A stretch of DNA of 64,000 nucleotides from Fusarium oxysporum f. sp. lycopersici 4287 (taxonomy: Eukaryota > Ascomycota > Sordariomycetes > Hypocreales > Nectriaceae). The notes under the pieces were generated by a model. It was not told the origin of the DNA, did no database searches, and saw only the letters and a program-made list of their open reading frames with translations. Below are positions 34,712-46,496 of this stretch, one piece after another. Location: assembly GCF_000149955.1 (NCBI RefSeq), contig NC_030993.1, positions 1,884,603 to 1,948,602 on the forward strand, given 5' to 3'. The translations under genes were made by a program, and so were the position numbers. The first letter of the stretch is position 1, and the number at the start of each line of letters is the position of its first letter.

Positions 34712-36321
34712 GAGATGATAACATTAGTCTCTCCCCTCTTCGTCCCTGTCCTGACAGAAGCTGAGAAACGACAGTCAAGGCTAGGGCGTGGAACTCCTCC
34801 GAAGAAGTGTGGCAAGATCGAGACCAAGATCAAGCCAACCCAACCCAACGGGGTCAGTGACAGCGCCATTGACTGGGATCCAGGCAGGGGTAGGGGTGGT
34901 AGCTAAGGGTTAGGGGTCGGTCATTGTCACGACATGGGTGGGACGAGCGATGGATTACCCCATGTCTAGCATTGGATCGGCGCCTAACTTTGAAACCCCA
35001 GGCCAGACTTCATTGTTCATCCTACCAACGACAGACAGCGCAACGGTATCACTATCGCTATCACTCTGCTCCGCTACGCTACGGCGCACGATGGATGGAT
35101 GCTCCAAGCTGAACCACCAACCTGGGAATGACGGTTAATGATGATGGGCACTAAAAGTTTGAGAGCTTGTTCTCTCCTCTCAGCGATGGGCATGGACCCC
35201 TGTTATGTGGGCCTCCTGGTTCTCACTAGGTATTTTGGCGTTGCTTTTTCCGGCTACAGCATGAGCATGAAGGACGAAAATCTCTTGGGAGAGATGGAGT
35301 ATGTGGTTCTTCGCGATATCAATGGGGTTCTTGTCTGTTTCTTTTTTTTTTTTTATGGTCTTTTTTCCCTGCTTAATATTACATCACCTCATTTTGAATC
35401 TTCTTTTCTTTTTCTTTTTTTATCATGTGGGAACCGACTAGAGAGGTATCATAACATATCATATTTTGCATTTCTTTTTCCATTTCTTTTCAGGTTCCTT
35501 TTTCCAACTTCTGTTGTGACACTCAAGTTCGAGTGTTAGATTTTTCATTCATTTTGCACTTTGTTTATTGCTTTCCTAGTCATGTTATGCCGTGGGTATC
35601 ATGGTCATTCACGGTCAGCATTCTCAAACGCATGGATATTTAAAACGGTGCCAAGAACTGAGCAAGAGATTTATCTGATGAGCATTATTAGCATTAAGAG
35701 GTTGTAAAGTTTTCAATAACGCATGCATGATACAAGCACTTGGTTCCAAGCATTTCGCTCCTCTCTCCCTCTCGCCGTCTCCCCGCGTCGGCTCGCCTTC
35801 CGGATCCCGTTTCCAGAGTTTGTAGGTATGTATGGACAGTACCTACAGTATGTTATCTCTAACCGGAGAATATTAATGTGAATTAGTGATATGTGACAGA
35901 GTCGCAAAAGAGTGAGACTAGACTAAAAGTCAGAGGAGACGGGCGGTAATTACGGTCCACTACGGCACAAAACCTTGGCATATCCGTGTTGGGATCAGTT
36001 GAGAGAATAGCACCACCTCGCGGGTCGTGGAATTACAATTACAATTACAGTGGTAGGTACATTGACTACTCTACTTCTTGGTCGTCGTCTCATACTCACA
36101 TACATACGTGGGACTAGATCACGAGGAAGTGCAAAAGTTCAGGGTTGACATACGAGGCACGACCCCTGCCACTATGACAGTGGTCAAACCCCTTGTATCG
36201 GTAGTTGATGATCCCTGCAAGACTGGTTCCGTTCGGTTAGCGGGAGGTATGATACCGATCCAAAGCTCTGGCTAGACTAAATCATGGGCTGGAATCAGAG
36301 CCCGTTTCTTCTTCGTCGTCT

Positions 36322-36352
36322 TCTTCTCCCTCTCCCCCTCCCTCTCCCTCTC
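36322..36352. repeat. (CTCCCT)n pyrimidine repeat
   Basis: CTTCTTCTCCCTCTCCCCCTCCCTCTCC-like low-complexity run. Confidence 0.6.
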
Positions 36353-38111
36353 ACCATGATCCTTCATGCATGGAGCTGCATTGCATATACTACTACTGTA
36401 ACTGCAACTGCAAGCCCCTCAGAGATAGGGCGGTCTGCTGGGATCCTTCATCTGAATCGTATGATCGTATCTAGATAACGAGTTTTGAGCAGATGGCATT
36501 GTGGGTTAGGTTCGTGACCGGGAGCAGATGAAGCAGGGGGGTTGCTGCCGATCTCTCTGGCTTTGACCTCTTGTTGGGGACCTGGTCAAGCTGATGCGAT
36601 TACGACAGTCTACATGCAGAAGTTACAGTATTCATTAGATCCCTGAACCCAAGGAACGAGGGCCCCGGGGAAATGAGGCTGACGGAGTATGAGTTCCTAG
36701 CGACGAGGAGAGTAAAGAGATAACATTTCAGGGGCAAGGAGATACTAATAAGAATTGCAGCTATGAAAGTAGGCTATTGTGCGATTGACGCCGTGCAAAA
36801 CTCAGATTCATCGTATCTTTTTGATACGTCAGCTCGAGTTGAAGCCCTTGCATGTTTCTTTTTGACTTGTCTCTGGAATTCCGGTTTCAGGAGATTGGTT
36901 GGGGGGGTTTCTGGGGATCTTTATCCCCGATAGGTCTGACATGTTTTGGTCCAAGGTGTACTCCTGCATACATACATGCATCGTGAGATCTCCGTACCGG
37001 TCTGTAGAGTCCAAATAGGCTACTGACTTGGGTAGGCTATATTAGAGGTCATGTGCATGAGGCATCTCGATAGCTTGAGACCGGTGATGAAAGAAAGGAC
37101 GAGACATGCATGGAAGCACCCTGCATGAATCATTTCTTCTTTTTCGTATCGGTGCACATGACTTGTTATTGTCTCCCTGCAGGTTAGTTCAAGTCTGGAC
37201 TCTCATCAGTCATCAGTGACACTGGGGCGTGTTGTCGCTGTGATTGTACTCCTTGCGAGCGGACAATATGGGCGACAGTGACCTTCACTTCTGAGTCGAT
37301 TACCCTTTACCTCAGTGTCCTCAGTCGTATTGGGTCAACCATAGCCATACAACTACATTCTTTGCCATCTCGGCCTGATTATGACGAGACAAGTGCGCGG
37401 CATGCGTAACAAACAAAAGCAATAACTCACAGGAAGAGTTGTAACACGACACACTCTGGACTCAACGGCCAAGTGATCGCCACGGCCTCATAAAACGGCA
37501 TTCTCGAACCGTCCTGTCGATCTCTTTGACAGCCTCGTATGAGTTATCGCTTTCAATTCAGGAGAGAAACCATCCATGTCGTCGATCTCTCACTGACAGG
37601 ATATTGTACGTCAGGTACAGTCTAGACAGTATTCTAGCCAGTCGACAAGTCAGTTCTGCCAGTGAAGTACACGTGCAGTGCATTCATGGCTCTGTGAGAC
37701 CTTGCTTTGCCTTGCCATGACATTTTGTGGCTTCTATTTTCAGCTTGTCGCACGCAGTAGGCCTCACCTGACGATCACTCCCTGAACAGACACTTCAAAG
37801 GGGGGGCAGTGCCTAAGTGCTTTGCTTTTTATTAACATTGCTTTTTATATCATCGACCCCTCAAACTTGAAAGTGACTCTTATGAGGCCAAGAATGTTTG
37901 CTTTTTCCAGTTCGTCACCGCATTCTAACGGCGAGTTCATGCACGTTCAAGGAGGTGCCGAAATCGGCGGAGAATGACAAACAGATCTAATCGGATCGGA
38001 TCAGATTCAAATTCTTTGGATCTTGGAATTCCAAGATTTCATCTGGGTCGTGTAAGACTGTGACCATTCTCGTGGAGTTTGGTACTGGTTGGAAAGAGGG
38101 TCTAGTGGGTT

Positions 38112-38151
38112 TCTTTTGTTTGTTTGTTTGTTTGTTTGTTTGTTTGTTTGT
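38112..38151. repeat. (TTTG)n microsatellite
   Basis: About nine perfect TTTG/GTTT units in a row in intergenic DNA. Confidence 0.9.
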
Positions 38152-39039
38152 ATATTTTTCGTCTGGGTGGCTGTAACGAAGCCAGATCTCCTACTGGAGC
38201 AAAAGACGTGCTGAGCTAGCTAGGTACAGGGAAACCCCGCTTCCTTCACCATCCAGCATACCAATGGCACAAAAGGTGCTGTATTTCTCAAGCCCGTCAC
38301 CCGTCAGCGGGTTCGGGGGCAATCTATTGTCGAACTTTTTCCACCGACCAGAATTCTCTCGCGCATCACTACATCTGCTGACGCAGTCCACAATCTCCAG
38401 TAACCAAGTTGTAGCTCGTAGTCGACTGTCGCGGCGGCAGGGAAAAACCTCGGGAAGGGATCAGAGGCCGACGGTGCGGCTTGCCTTCAAAGGAGAAAAA
38501 CCCATCGCAATCGGCGTCGTTGATCGGGAGGATGTCGCTACGAATGCCCGGGGCATCGTCCTCCGATATCTAAGGCGTTCTGGTTCTGAGGTGCCGCCAT
38601 TAGATCCGACAAAGGTGTTGTCAGAGAAGGCGAACTCTCCAAAATTCCTTCTCTGAAAACTGCTGTTAGGGAGCCGATAGCGTCCCCGCAGTTTTTGTGT
38701 GGTCGCGTGGCCTGCAGAAAATCCCGCTCCTAGCACCGCACTAACAGTGCGTGCCAAGAAAGAATTTTTACAGGAGAGAGTTGTCTAGTGGGTTTCTATT
38801 ACTTGCATTTATAGGAATAGGGTAAGCTAATGAGATAAAATAGTTTACTAAGGGACAGTAAATCAAACTTCGTTTTACTATTAGATTGAATATAGAGACA
38901 GAGAATTCTTTTGTAATGGTTAATTGTTTTGCTAAAAGGATTAGGAGGAGCCTGGCTGCCTGGTTAGATCAATCCCTTGTTTCCTGTTCAGCTAATGCGT
39001 ATAGAGCATCCAGATCCCGAAGATTTTAACGATAAGCAA

Positions 39040-39123
39040 GCCCCGTTGGCTCAGTGGTAAAGCGTATCACTAGTAAATCAACACGAAATGATAAGATCAC
39101 TGGTTCGATTCCAGTACGGGGCA
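39040..39123 (+). tRNA. tRNA-Thr (anticodon AGT) with a 12-base intron
   Basis: Acceptor arms GCCCCGT (39040-39046) and ACGGGGC (39116-39122) pair perfectly, with discriminator A at 39123. The D arm is TGGCTCAGTGGTAAAGC. The anticodon stem TATCA (39065-39069) pairs with TGATA (39089-39093), but only if a 12-base intron (39076-39087) is removed from between positions 37 and 38, the canonical nuclear site. The loop is then CTAGTAA with anticodon AGT at 39072-39074. The T arm ACTGG-TTCGATT-CCAGT is intact and forms the B box. A T-rich tract (ATTTCTTTTT) follows within 15 bases and may terminate Pol III. Confidence 0.93.
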
Positions 39124-40387
39124 ATCAACATTTCTTTTTGGCCTCGATGCTCATTTTTGAGCAATTCAAGCAGACTGAGGAATTTGTACGTGCCACGAAA
39201 CTAGACCATATCCAAGGGGTGTGGTAACCAAATCTTGAGGTGGGACTTGAGCCTTGCGGTCTTCTGAGGGAGCTCGGCTGCACGACATGGAGTTGAGACA
39301 TCGGTGACCCTCAAGCGATAGGCTATTTTACGACACCAAGAGATCCAGTTGATAAATCACATACTTAATCTGATGCTGATGCACGAGTGTTTACCACGTG
39401 CATTATCTCGTCTGCTGAATGATCCATTACATCTCCAGCTGTTGGCAGAAACCACGCACGACATTGAAACTCTGAGAAATGTATAACCGCCATTTCCGAA
39501 CACTGTAGAAACCATATCGGCAATTCGAAGCATGCCATATGGCTATCATCGGTTCGCTTAGACCTTCACCGGCCGCTCAAAACTCAAAACCCCCACAGGA
39601 TCATCCGTCAGCCTCCAGATCGCGGAATACTCTTTTCAGCGACACATCCATGCAAGCAATCTCGATACCATCTCCGCGGCGCATCCCCTCCCTTCGAGTG
39701 AGCAAATATTGGGCATTGAGCATTCACCGGTTGGGCTGAGCACCAATAGCTGGGGTTGATGCCCAAAAGGATCTGCAGGGCTTTTCGGTTCCAGAGATAA
39801 AAAGAAAAGAAGGTCTTCGGATTTCCATAATCGTTCTCACCGCGGCGGGTATCCTGTCTCGTTTGGTCGCTAGTAGGTTTCACCACCGGTGATATTTGCT
39901 TTTCACTCGTGGTCTAGAACACTTATGCCACACGAGATAATCTCGAGGTTGGGCAACAACTTGGGATTATTGTTAAGGCGGGTAACAATTTCAGAAATCT
40001 CTTAGATTTGCCGGTAGTCGCGCGCGTAAGCCACCAATGGATAGGTTATTTCCTGTGAGGGCACAAGATGAGGATGACAGATAGTCCTAGACGTGCCCCT
40101 TGGGCTGCGAGATGGGGTCGAGGAACCGAGAGCGAGGTCCTGCTGAGGGACGCACCTGGAAGACATTCATCAACCCTGACGAGGGCTTGCCAATGTTGGT
40201 ATGAAAGTAACCCAGAAGCCTCGGATCTGTGGGTTGACAATGTCCTGTATCTGGCTTGATAACAAGCGTCACAATGCAGGAGACGTAATGTAAAGATAGA
40301 ATCATATAGTGAAATTCAAACGCTTCAATGCTTTCTATACTATCCCAAGCACCATTTTGAGCACAAGTCATGAAAGACGCATATCGG
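39124..40387. other. Spacer between tRNA-Thr and MET10
   Basis: About 1.26 kb with no supported gene. The end near 40300-40387 is the 3' flank of MET10. Confidence 0.5.
39130..39139 (+). terminator. Possible Pol III terminator (TTTCTTTTT)
   Basis: T run a few bases after the tRNA-Thr 3' end, in the position expected for RNA polymerase III termination. Confidence 0.5.
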
Positions 40388-43300
40388 CTAGTAAACTTCA
40401 AGGACGTATCGTCCCTCCTCCTTGAGCTTCTCAATCTCCTTGCGAGGATCAATCTTCTTGCCAGCAGCCTTGGCCTCGTGAGCGATAGCCTCCTCGAGCA
40501 CCTTGGTCACATCAGGTACAGGCCACGTAGGACCGCAGAGGTAGAAGCTACCCTCGTCCTGGATGTAGGCCTTTGCAATCTCCTTGAGGGTCTGACGCAT
40601 GCGGTCCTGAATGTAAATCTTCTGAGGCTGGTCACGAGAGAAGGCAGAACCGATAAGAGTGACAACACCAGCGGCCAGATAGGCCTCCCATTCCTCACCA
40701 TAGAGGTACTCCTCACGCTGGTGGCGAGATCCAAGGTACAGGAGGATGGAGCCGATCTCCTTACCCTGAGCCTTCTGCATAGCGCGGTACTGAACAAAGG
40801 CACGGAAAGGAGCAAGACCCGTTCCGAGGCCAGCCATGATGAGAGGCGCAGTGTCCTTGGTAGGAAGCTTCATGACGGAAGGCTTGACTGAAGCAGTGAC
40901 CTTGGCACCAACTGGGAGACGGCTGAGGTAGCGGGTAGCATGTCCGTAACGGGTACGGCCACGAGGATCAACCCAGTCAACGACGACAATCATGAGAGAA
41001 ACTGAGTTGGGAGTAACAGCCTGAGCAGAGGCGATAGAGTACTCTCGGCGCTTGGCAGGGCTGACAATCTTGACGAGGTCGTGGAAGCTTGGGCGAGCTG
41101 ACTTGAACTCCTCGAGAATGTCAACATAGGTAGCGGTATCGACCTCAGTGCGGCGCTTCAGATCCTCAGCACCAGCGGGGCTGGCGAGAGCCTCAAGCTT
41201 CTGCTTCTCAGTCTCATCGGTAGCAAACTCAGCAAGGGCCTCATAGAAGCGCTTGGGAGGCTTGCCAAGAATATCGACATTCTGGACAAGGGCCTGGAAG
41301 ACAGTACGGGTCTCGAGGAGAGCAGGATCCTCACGGGCAGGAACCTGGACGAGCTCGGCAGGGTTGAGGCCGTAAAACTCGATGAACTGGTTGACCTCTT
41401 CCTCGTCGTTCTCGGCGTGAATGCCCAGAGCCTCACCGATCTTGTAGGTCAGACCGGAGTCACCAAGATCAAATTCGATGTGGAAGATGTTGCGGTCGTA
41501 GTCTTGAGGAGTAAGTCGGCGATTCTCCTTGACAGTGATGGTGGAGGTCTTGACAGACAACTCGGGTCGCAGAACGTTCTTGGTGCCGTAAGCCTCCTTG
41601 AAAGCAAGGGACTTGGCAGCAGCCTGCCAGTCACGGAGCTCGAAAGTCTCCTCAGCTTCCTCCTTGTCGTGGACGACGAAGCTGTTGCTCTGGATGGTAG
41701 CAGGAAGATTGGGGTCAACAAAGTCGGCATCAACCTCAGCCCAGGCGGAGGGAACCTCGAAATGACGGAGGCAAAGGCCGACAGCATCCATGGACTCCTC
41801 CAGAGTAGGAGGGTGACCCTCAGCGAGGATGTGCTTGGCGATATCCTCGGGGGTATAGTCAGGAAGAGCAACCTTCAGGAAGGACAGCTCGAGTAGCAGT
41901 TTGGAGAAGAGAGGGTTCTTCTCGAAAGCAGGCGAATAGGAAGAGTCGAGGATGAAGAGCTCAGCCGCCTTCTCCCGGAGTCCCTTTCGGAACGCGAGAG
42001 GGAGACGCTTCTCGACCTCGTCATCCTTGAAGTTGGAGAGCTTCACAATGACATTGCCACCCTCGACGAGACCCCTGAGGACATCAACCTCCTGAAGAAT
42101 CTTCTCGTCACCGACGACAATAGTATTGGCATCGTCAATGTCGTAAGGAGCCTCGAGGGCCTTCTTGGAGGCTCGGAGGTCACTTCGAACGAGACCGCCT
42201 TGGGTGAGGTTGTCGAAGATCTCGTTAACATAAACGTTAGAGGTGGATTCTTTGGAGAGCAGGTTGCCAATAACACTGGGAGAGTTGAGAGCAGAAGAGT
42301 TATCGAGGTCCCAGAAGGTGAACTGCTGAGCCTGGACGAGAGAAGGCAATTTCTTGGCCTCGCCCTCGTTGCCAAAGATCTTGTGGAGAGTGTTGACCAG
42401 ACCCTGAGGAGTGAAAGTCTGAGCAGGGGTGTACTTAATGTCGAGAACCGCAGGCTCTGTGTCAAATTTACCAGAGAAAGTGACAGCAGTTAGGACATCA
42501 CTGTAGAGAGCAGACTGGGTAGCCTCATCCTCAACAGCGAGTTCGTCTTTGACTTGACCAAGGACGGCGATTGTACGAGCAGAAGCAGGGATGGCCTTGA
42601 TGAAAGCCTCCTCAATGAAGGGGCGGTAGATTCGCACGTTGATGACACCAACCTTGGCGCCATCAGCAGAGAGCTTGGCCAGAACCTCCTTGGCCACCTG
42701 TGACTCGACGCTGCCGAAAGCAACGAGGACAACGTCAGGGGACTCATGGCCGTGGTACTCAAAGGGCTCATAGACGGTACCGAGCTCATCGTTGAAAAGC
42801 TTGAGAAGCTCAACAACCTTACCGGCGGTGTCAAGACGAGTGTTGAGCTTGCCAGCCTCGGCAGAGAGCTTGCTGTAAAGATCGGCAACACCGTTCTCGC
42901 TCAAAGCATCAACGACACGGAGAGTCTCGCGAGCGACGCGGACACCATCGTAGATGTGAAGAGTAGGAAGAAGGGTAGCCAAGAGAGTGGCGAAGATAGA
43001 CATGTGCTGAGCTTCATAGGTGGAGGTACTAGCAACAAGTCCAAGACCAAGGTCTTCGGCAAGGCGCAGAGCAGAGTCGTAGTTGGAGATCAGACCCTTG
43101 CTATCAGAATAGTCAAGAGCGGCGACGTGGGCGACGAAGGGGCTGGAAACGCCGTAGAGGAGAGAAAGCTGGTCGAGGGTTCCGCGCAGTTGCTGGAGGC
43201 TGCCTGAGGGCGCAACCAGGGACTGGGGAATGTGACGCTTGGAGACATCGAAGTCGGGAGAGAAGATGTAGCCAAGAGCGAGAGCACCAGCGCCAATTCG

Positions 43301-43585
43301 AGTCTGGAGAGGCAGAACCTCGGTGGAGTATCCGTGGATGTTCTTCTCGCTCTTGGAAGCCCACTCCTTAAGTGCGATATCGAGGTCGAAGGTCTCGGGA
43401 GAGTAAGAGAAGATCTTATCGGACAGCTTATAGGCGATCTGCTGAACGAGGAGTTGGGCGGTCACATAAGTCGGGCCAGAGATTGATGATAGAGGAACCT
43501 GCTGGCCGAAAGGGAGGCTGGACGACAATTTGTTGAAGTCTGCCGAGTTGGTCTTGGCCACAGGGACCGACTCTTGGTGAGGCAT
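40388..43585 (-). CDS. MET10: Sulfite reductase (NADPH) flavoprotein alpha subunit
   Basis: Electron-transfer subunit of assimilatory sulfite reductase, passing electrons from NADPH via FAD to the haemoprotein subunit that makes sulfide; cytosolic, in the sulfate assimilation pathway. It is a single uninterrupted exon of 1065 codons from the ATG at 43585 (yeast Met10 is 1035). The N-terminal ~400 residues match the pyruvate-ferredoxin-oxidoreductase-like domain of fungal MET10 (VVLVAFGSVESQVAKEVL, NVRIYRPFIEEAF). The C-terminal ~400 residues are a CPR-type reductase: connecting/FAD domain with RREYSIASA, then GTGLAPFRAFVQYR, LYLGSRHQREEYLY, GSAFSRDQ and YLCGPTWPVPDVTKVL, ending in VLEVY. As in yeast, no flavodoxin (FMN) domain is evident. 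Codon use is strongly biased, suggesting high expression. The start follows the family; upstream alternatives are non-ATG. Confidence 0.96.
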   Translation of the reverse strand: MPHQESVPVAKTNSADFNKLSSSLPFGQQVPLSSISGPTYVTAQLLVQQIAYKLSDKIFSYSPETFDLDIALKEWASKSEKNIHGYSTEVLPLQTRIGAGALALGYIFSPDFDVSKRHIPQSLVAPSGSLQQLRGTLDQLSLLYGVSSPFVAHVAALDYSDSKGLISNYDSALRLAEDLGLGLVASTSTYEAQHMSIFATLLATLLPTLHIYDGVRVARETLRVVDALSENGVADLYSKLSAEAGKLNTRLDTAGKVVELLKLFNDELGTVYEPFEYHGHESPDVVLVAFGSVESQVAKEVLAKLSADGAKVGVINVRIYRPFIEEAFIKAIPASARTIAVLGQVKDELAVEDEATQSALYSDVLTAVTFSGKFDTEPAVLDIKYTPAQTFTPQGLVNTLHKIFGNEGEAKKLPSLVQAQQFTFWDLDNSSALNSPSVIGNLLSKESTSNVYVNEIFDNLTQGGLVRSDLRASKKALEAPYDIDDANTIVVGDEKILQEVDVLRGLVEGGNVIVKLSNFKDDEVEKRLPLAFRKGLREKAAELFILDSSYSPAFEKNPLFSKLLLELSFLKVALPDYTPEDIAKHILAEGHPPTLEESMDAVGLCLRHFEVPSAWAEVDADFVDPNLPATIQSNSFVVHDKEEAEETFELRDWQAAAKSLAFKEAYGTKNVLRPELSVKTSTITVKENRRLTPQDYDRNIFHIEFDLGDSGLTYKIGEALGIHAENDEEEVNQFIEFYGLNPAELVQVPAREDPALLETRTVFQALVQNVDILGKPPKRFYEALAEFATDETEKQKLEALASPAGAEDLKRRTEVDTATYVDILEEFKSARPSFHDLVKIVSPAKRREYSIASAQAVTPNSVSLMIVVVDWVDPRGRTRYGHATRYLSRLPVGAKVTASVKPSVMKLPTKDTAPLIMAGLGTGLAPFRAFVQYRAMQKAQGKEIGSILLYLGSRHQREEYLYGEEWEAYLAAGVVTLIGSAFSRDQPQKIYIQDRMRQTLKEIAKAYIQDEGSFYLCGPTWPVPDVTKVLEEAIAHEAKAAGKKIDPRKEIEKLKEEGRYVLEVY

Positions 43586-46496
43586 CTTGAGGGTCTTTGG
43601 AGTCAATGAAGAGAAAGAACAAAACCCCGCGGTTGACTGTTGACTTTCAAGTCAAAGGAGATGGTCTACCAACTGAAACTCAAGTCGCTGGTTCTGAAGC
43701 GAGATAAGATACTTTCAGGGTGATGAGGACTGAAGAAGAGTAAGGAGGAGAAAGGGCGGAGTCAAAAGAGAAGCAAAAGAACCCCCCAAGAGGCGACTCA
43801 ACGGAGTAACCGTAAGGAAAGCCATGGCGCCGATTTACTCTATTTTCCCCTGTCTCTGCCCTTGAATTGGACGGATCTTGCTCGGTCTTGAGAATTGTTG
43901 ATGCTTCGACAGAATCACGCAATTGAACTAGGCCGACTTCGGAAAGGAGTTTAATGTCGCAAGATGGGAAAGTGGGATGACAAAAACAGCTGCGCCAGCT
44001 TATATGAGAATCTCGGCTTCTGAGTGGTCTTTAATTTATTTACTACCCCACATGAAAGACTGGTTCCCAATGGAGACCCCGAAATTCCGATCCCTCCTGC
44101 TGGGGACAACTTTTTTTTTCTAGCGCCCCCGATGGTCCGACCGGCACTCGGCGATCTCGCAATCGGTTGCCGTTCTTTGCTTGACCATCAACCTTAGCTA
44201 AGCTTCGGAGGCAACACCGAGACTTTACTGAGTCTCAAGATCCAATCAATTAACAGTGTTTAGTATTGCTTATACTACGCCATATTTTAGGCAATGAGAG
44301 AGTGTGGCAGAGAGTGATATTAGTCAACTTGATGAGTCAGCTTGACAACATGTTTCTAGAGGGCCGTTTCTAAACTCCTCCAACAGACATCTCTCATCCA
44401 TCACTCGAAATCTTCATTATTTTCAATAAGCTAATAGCATATGATGACTGTGGGGCTTCATATCAGTTTGATATAGTTCGGTGGTGATAAAATGATTTGC
44501 CACAAACATGTGTTTCACATCGATGATAGCGGTCCAAGTGCTGGTCCTTACATGATTAATATAGATATTAGATCAGCGATCTTTATTCAGATACTAACAT
44601 AAACAAAAGACTGAATTGTGCGTCATTTCCGAGACTTCGGCCTTTCTGGGAGATATAGCCATTCAATTGCTGTCCAGTTATAAATTCGAAGATAACCAGA
44701 GTGTCTTGTCATCGTGACAGTGACATGCCTTTTCAAACAGCGAGAAAGGGCAAAAGTAAGACGGTAAATTAAAGCTATAGATTATTTCTCCTATCAAGCA
44801 CATGTTTCATAGCATATGGATAGTGTGGGATCCACGAATCTACCAATATTCTTCTATAAATATCAAACACCATTATTAACAATATACGACTCAGCGATTG
44901 TCGTACATTCCACTCGTCACTGGCTGAGCGGAACATTCTTAGCCGCGATATAGGACAGAGTTATCGCGTCTATCATTGTGTCTTTTGAAATATGCCTGTA
45001 ATTCAGCTAAGAGGAATTTGCCAAGTCATATATGTCTACGAGTTGTGCCACATCGTGAACTGACGCCCGAACGTTAGTAAAGGCCAATGAATAACTATGA
45101 AGTATTCATGTTGCAACACGCTTGGCAAAATTCCGAGTCGTGATCTAGATCAGAGGGCATTTGCCACTGAATTCCATCGTATGACTTGGCACACTTTCTA
45201 CAGCTGCTGTTGTTTATTATGATGGCCGGTTTCATATTTTGTCACTTACAAACCGTGTATTCTTGGTACCTTGGTGGGACATACGCATACTCTCATGTAC
45301 CTGTGGTGAGCGTGTGATGCCATCCGGCATGATTGAGGCCTTTGAATTACCGGGCAATGATCTTGAAATGAAAACCGTTCATGACGTCTGTCAGGGAAGA
45401 GAAAAGAATGTCTGGGTTTGTTCAAGACCGTTGAGATCTTGAACCTCTACAAGAGTAGGAATCGAGTCGGCGATATAACAAATACTAAAGACTGGTGCTA
45501 AGGGCCTGATCATTGATGCCTCCTACGATGAAGGTAAATGTCTGCCATAAACCCAATCTTGGCGTCCAATAGCTATTTGCATTACGCAAGAGGCGGACTA
45601 TGATCTTACTAGAGAGCTACACACGCTAGCTTTAGTACTTACTCAAATACGTCGCTTGGCAGATGGAATTTGCCGATAGCTGGAATACCAGTTTAGGTGC
45701 TAAAACACTCCTATTTAAACCTACGATGATTATCGGTAGCGTCGAACCGTGTCAGACAAGACAATCCGGCTTCGAATTGTGGAGTACCCGGAGAATTTTA
45801 ATCCAATGCTCAAGGTCCTGTATGCGTCGTGGTCTGTGTAGAGGAATGCGGCTTATATGTCTGGACCAGACTACTGGGAAGTTAGGCCATTTCCGGGTTA
45901 TATCCTCAGACATCATTGGCCTCTACCACAATTGCTTCACATAGGTCAAGGCACGACTCATGAGATGGATCGTCATCGCATTTCCAGATCCGTCTATCGA
46001 AGCATGAGTCAGCTAGCCCTATCTGAGCTTAACTAGGTGGCCACTGCGAAGCCATCGCGTGGTTTTCCATCGCTTTCTTGCCTATCCGGGCAACCATCCG
46101 CCCGTTAATGTCTGGCTAGAGCTATGGCCACGCGACGCCTCCATTCTCTGGCTTCTGAATTCATTGTTCCTGCGTCAAATTGGGTCTGGGTGGCGGTATA
46201 TCCGGTATTTGGCTACGATGAGGCGCTTGCTTAATCGTGTAGCTGGTCATGGCAATGATGCCTCTTCAGGGTCTCGTCCGTTTCGCCCCAGAAACCTGGA
46301 ATGATGGCATAGAGTCATGGTTTACGCGAGAAGCGGCTTCTAGTGTAATCTCTGATTCGTACTTAAGCCTGAAACAAGAACTTCCGGAGTGAACTTGACC
46401 TTCTTTCAGAACCAGCACTCTCATTCATTATCAAAATACGCTCTCTTCCCACCTCTTGTCTCTCCTTCCATTAATCTTCACACCGTCCTTTGAACC
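43586..46496. other. Intergenic region between MET10 and the subtilase gene
   Basis: About 2.9 kb. The left 600 bases form the MET10 promoter (GA-rich, then C-rich). The middle (44200-45200) is AT-rich. Between 45240 and 46300 several short frames occur in different phases (45239-45442, 45663-45944, 46059-46304, all +) without recognisable domains or convincing splice continuity; this could be a decayed gene but is not supported as one. The right end is the pyrimidine-rich leader of the protease gene. Confidence 0.45.
43823..43832. promoter_or_regulatory. Weak CYS3/Met4-like bZIP site upstream of MET10
   Basis: ATGGCGCCGA matches eight of ten positions of the Neurospora CYS3 consensus ATGRYRYCAT and sits about 240 bases upstream of the MET10 start. 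CYS3-type control of sulfur genes is established, but a partial match like this can be chance. Confidence 0.2.

Larger units (their letters stand above)
34712..39039. other. Gene-poor region upstream of tRNA-Thr
   Basis: About 4.3 kb without a supported protein gene. It contains T-rich blocks (35340-35520), simple repeats, and a GC-richer 0.5 kb block at about 38260-38760 with overlapping frames on both strands. An AT-rich block follows (38790-38960). The GC block could be a decayed element, but I see no signature of a transposase or reverse transcriptase. Confidence 0.45.

Noticed and set aside
38264..38757. Overlapping frames on both strands (130 and 98 codons)
   Set aside because: Typical of GC-richer DNA with few stops; neither translation shows a domain. 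Kept only as a composition anomaly.
41417..43207. Several long plus-strand frames opposite MET10
   Set aside because: Shadows of a strongly codon-biased gene; the MET10 frame contains all the conserved motifs.
45239..46304. Possible decayed gene made of three short plus-strand frames
   Set aside because: Frames are in different phases with internal stops and no consistent splice signals. I considered a degenerate HET-like or other accessory gene but could not match any motif.
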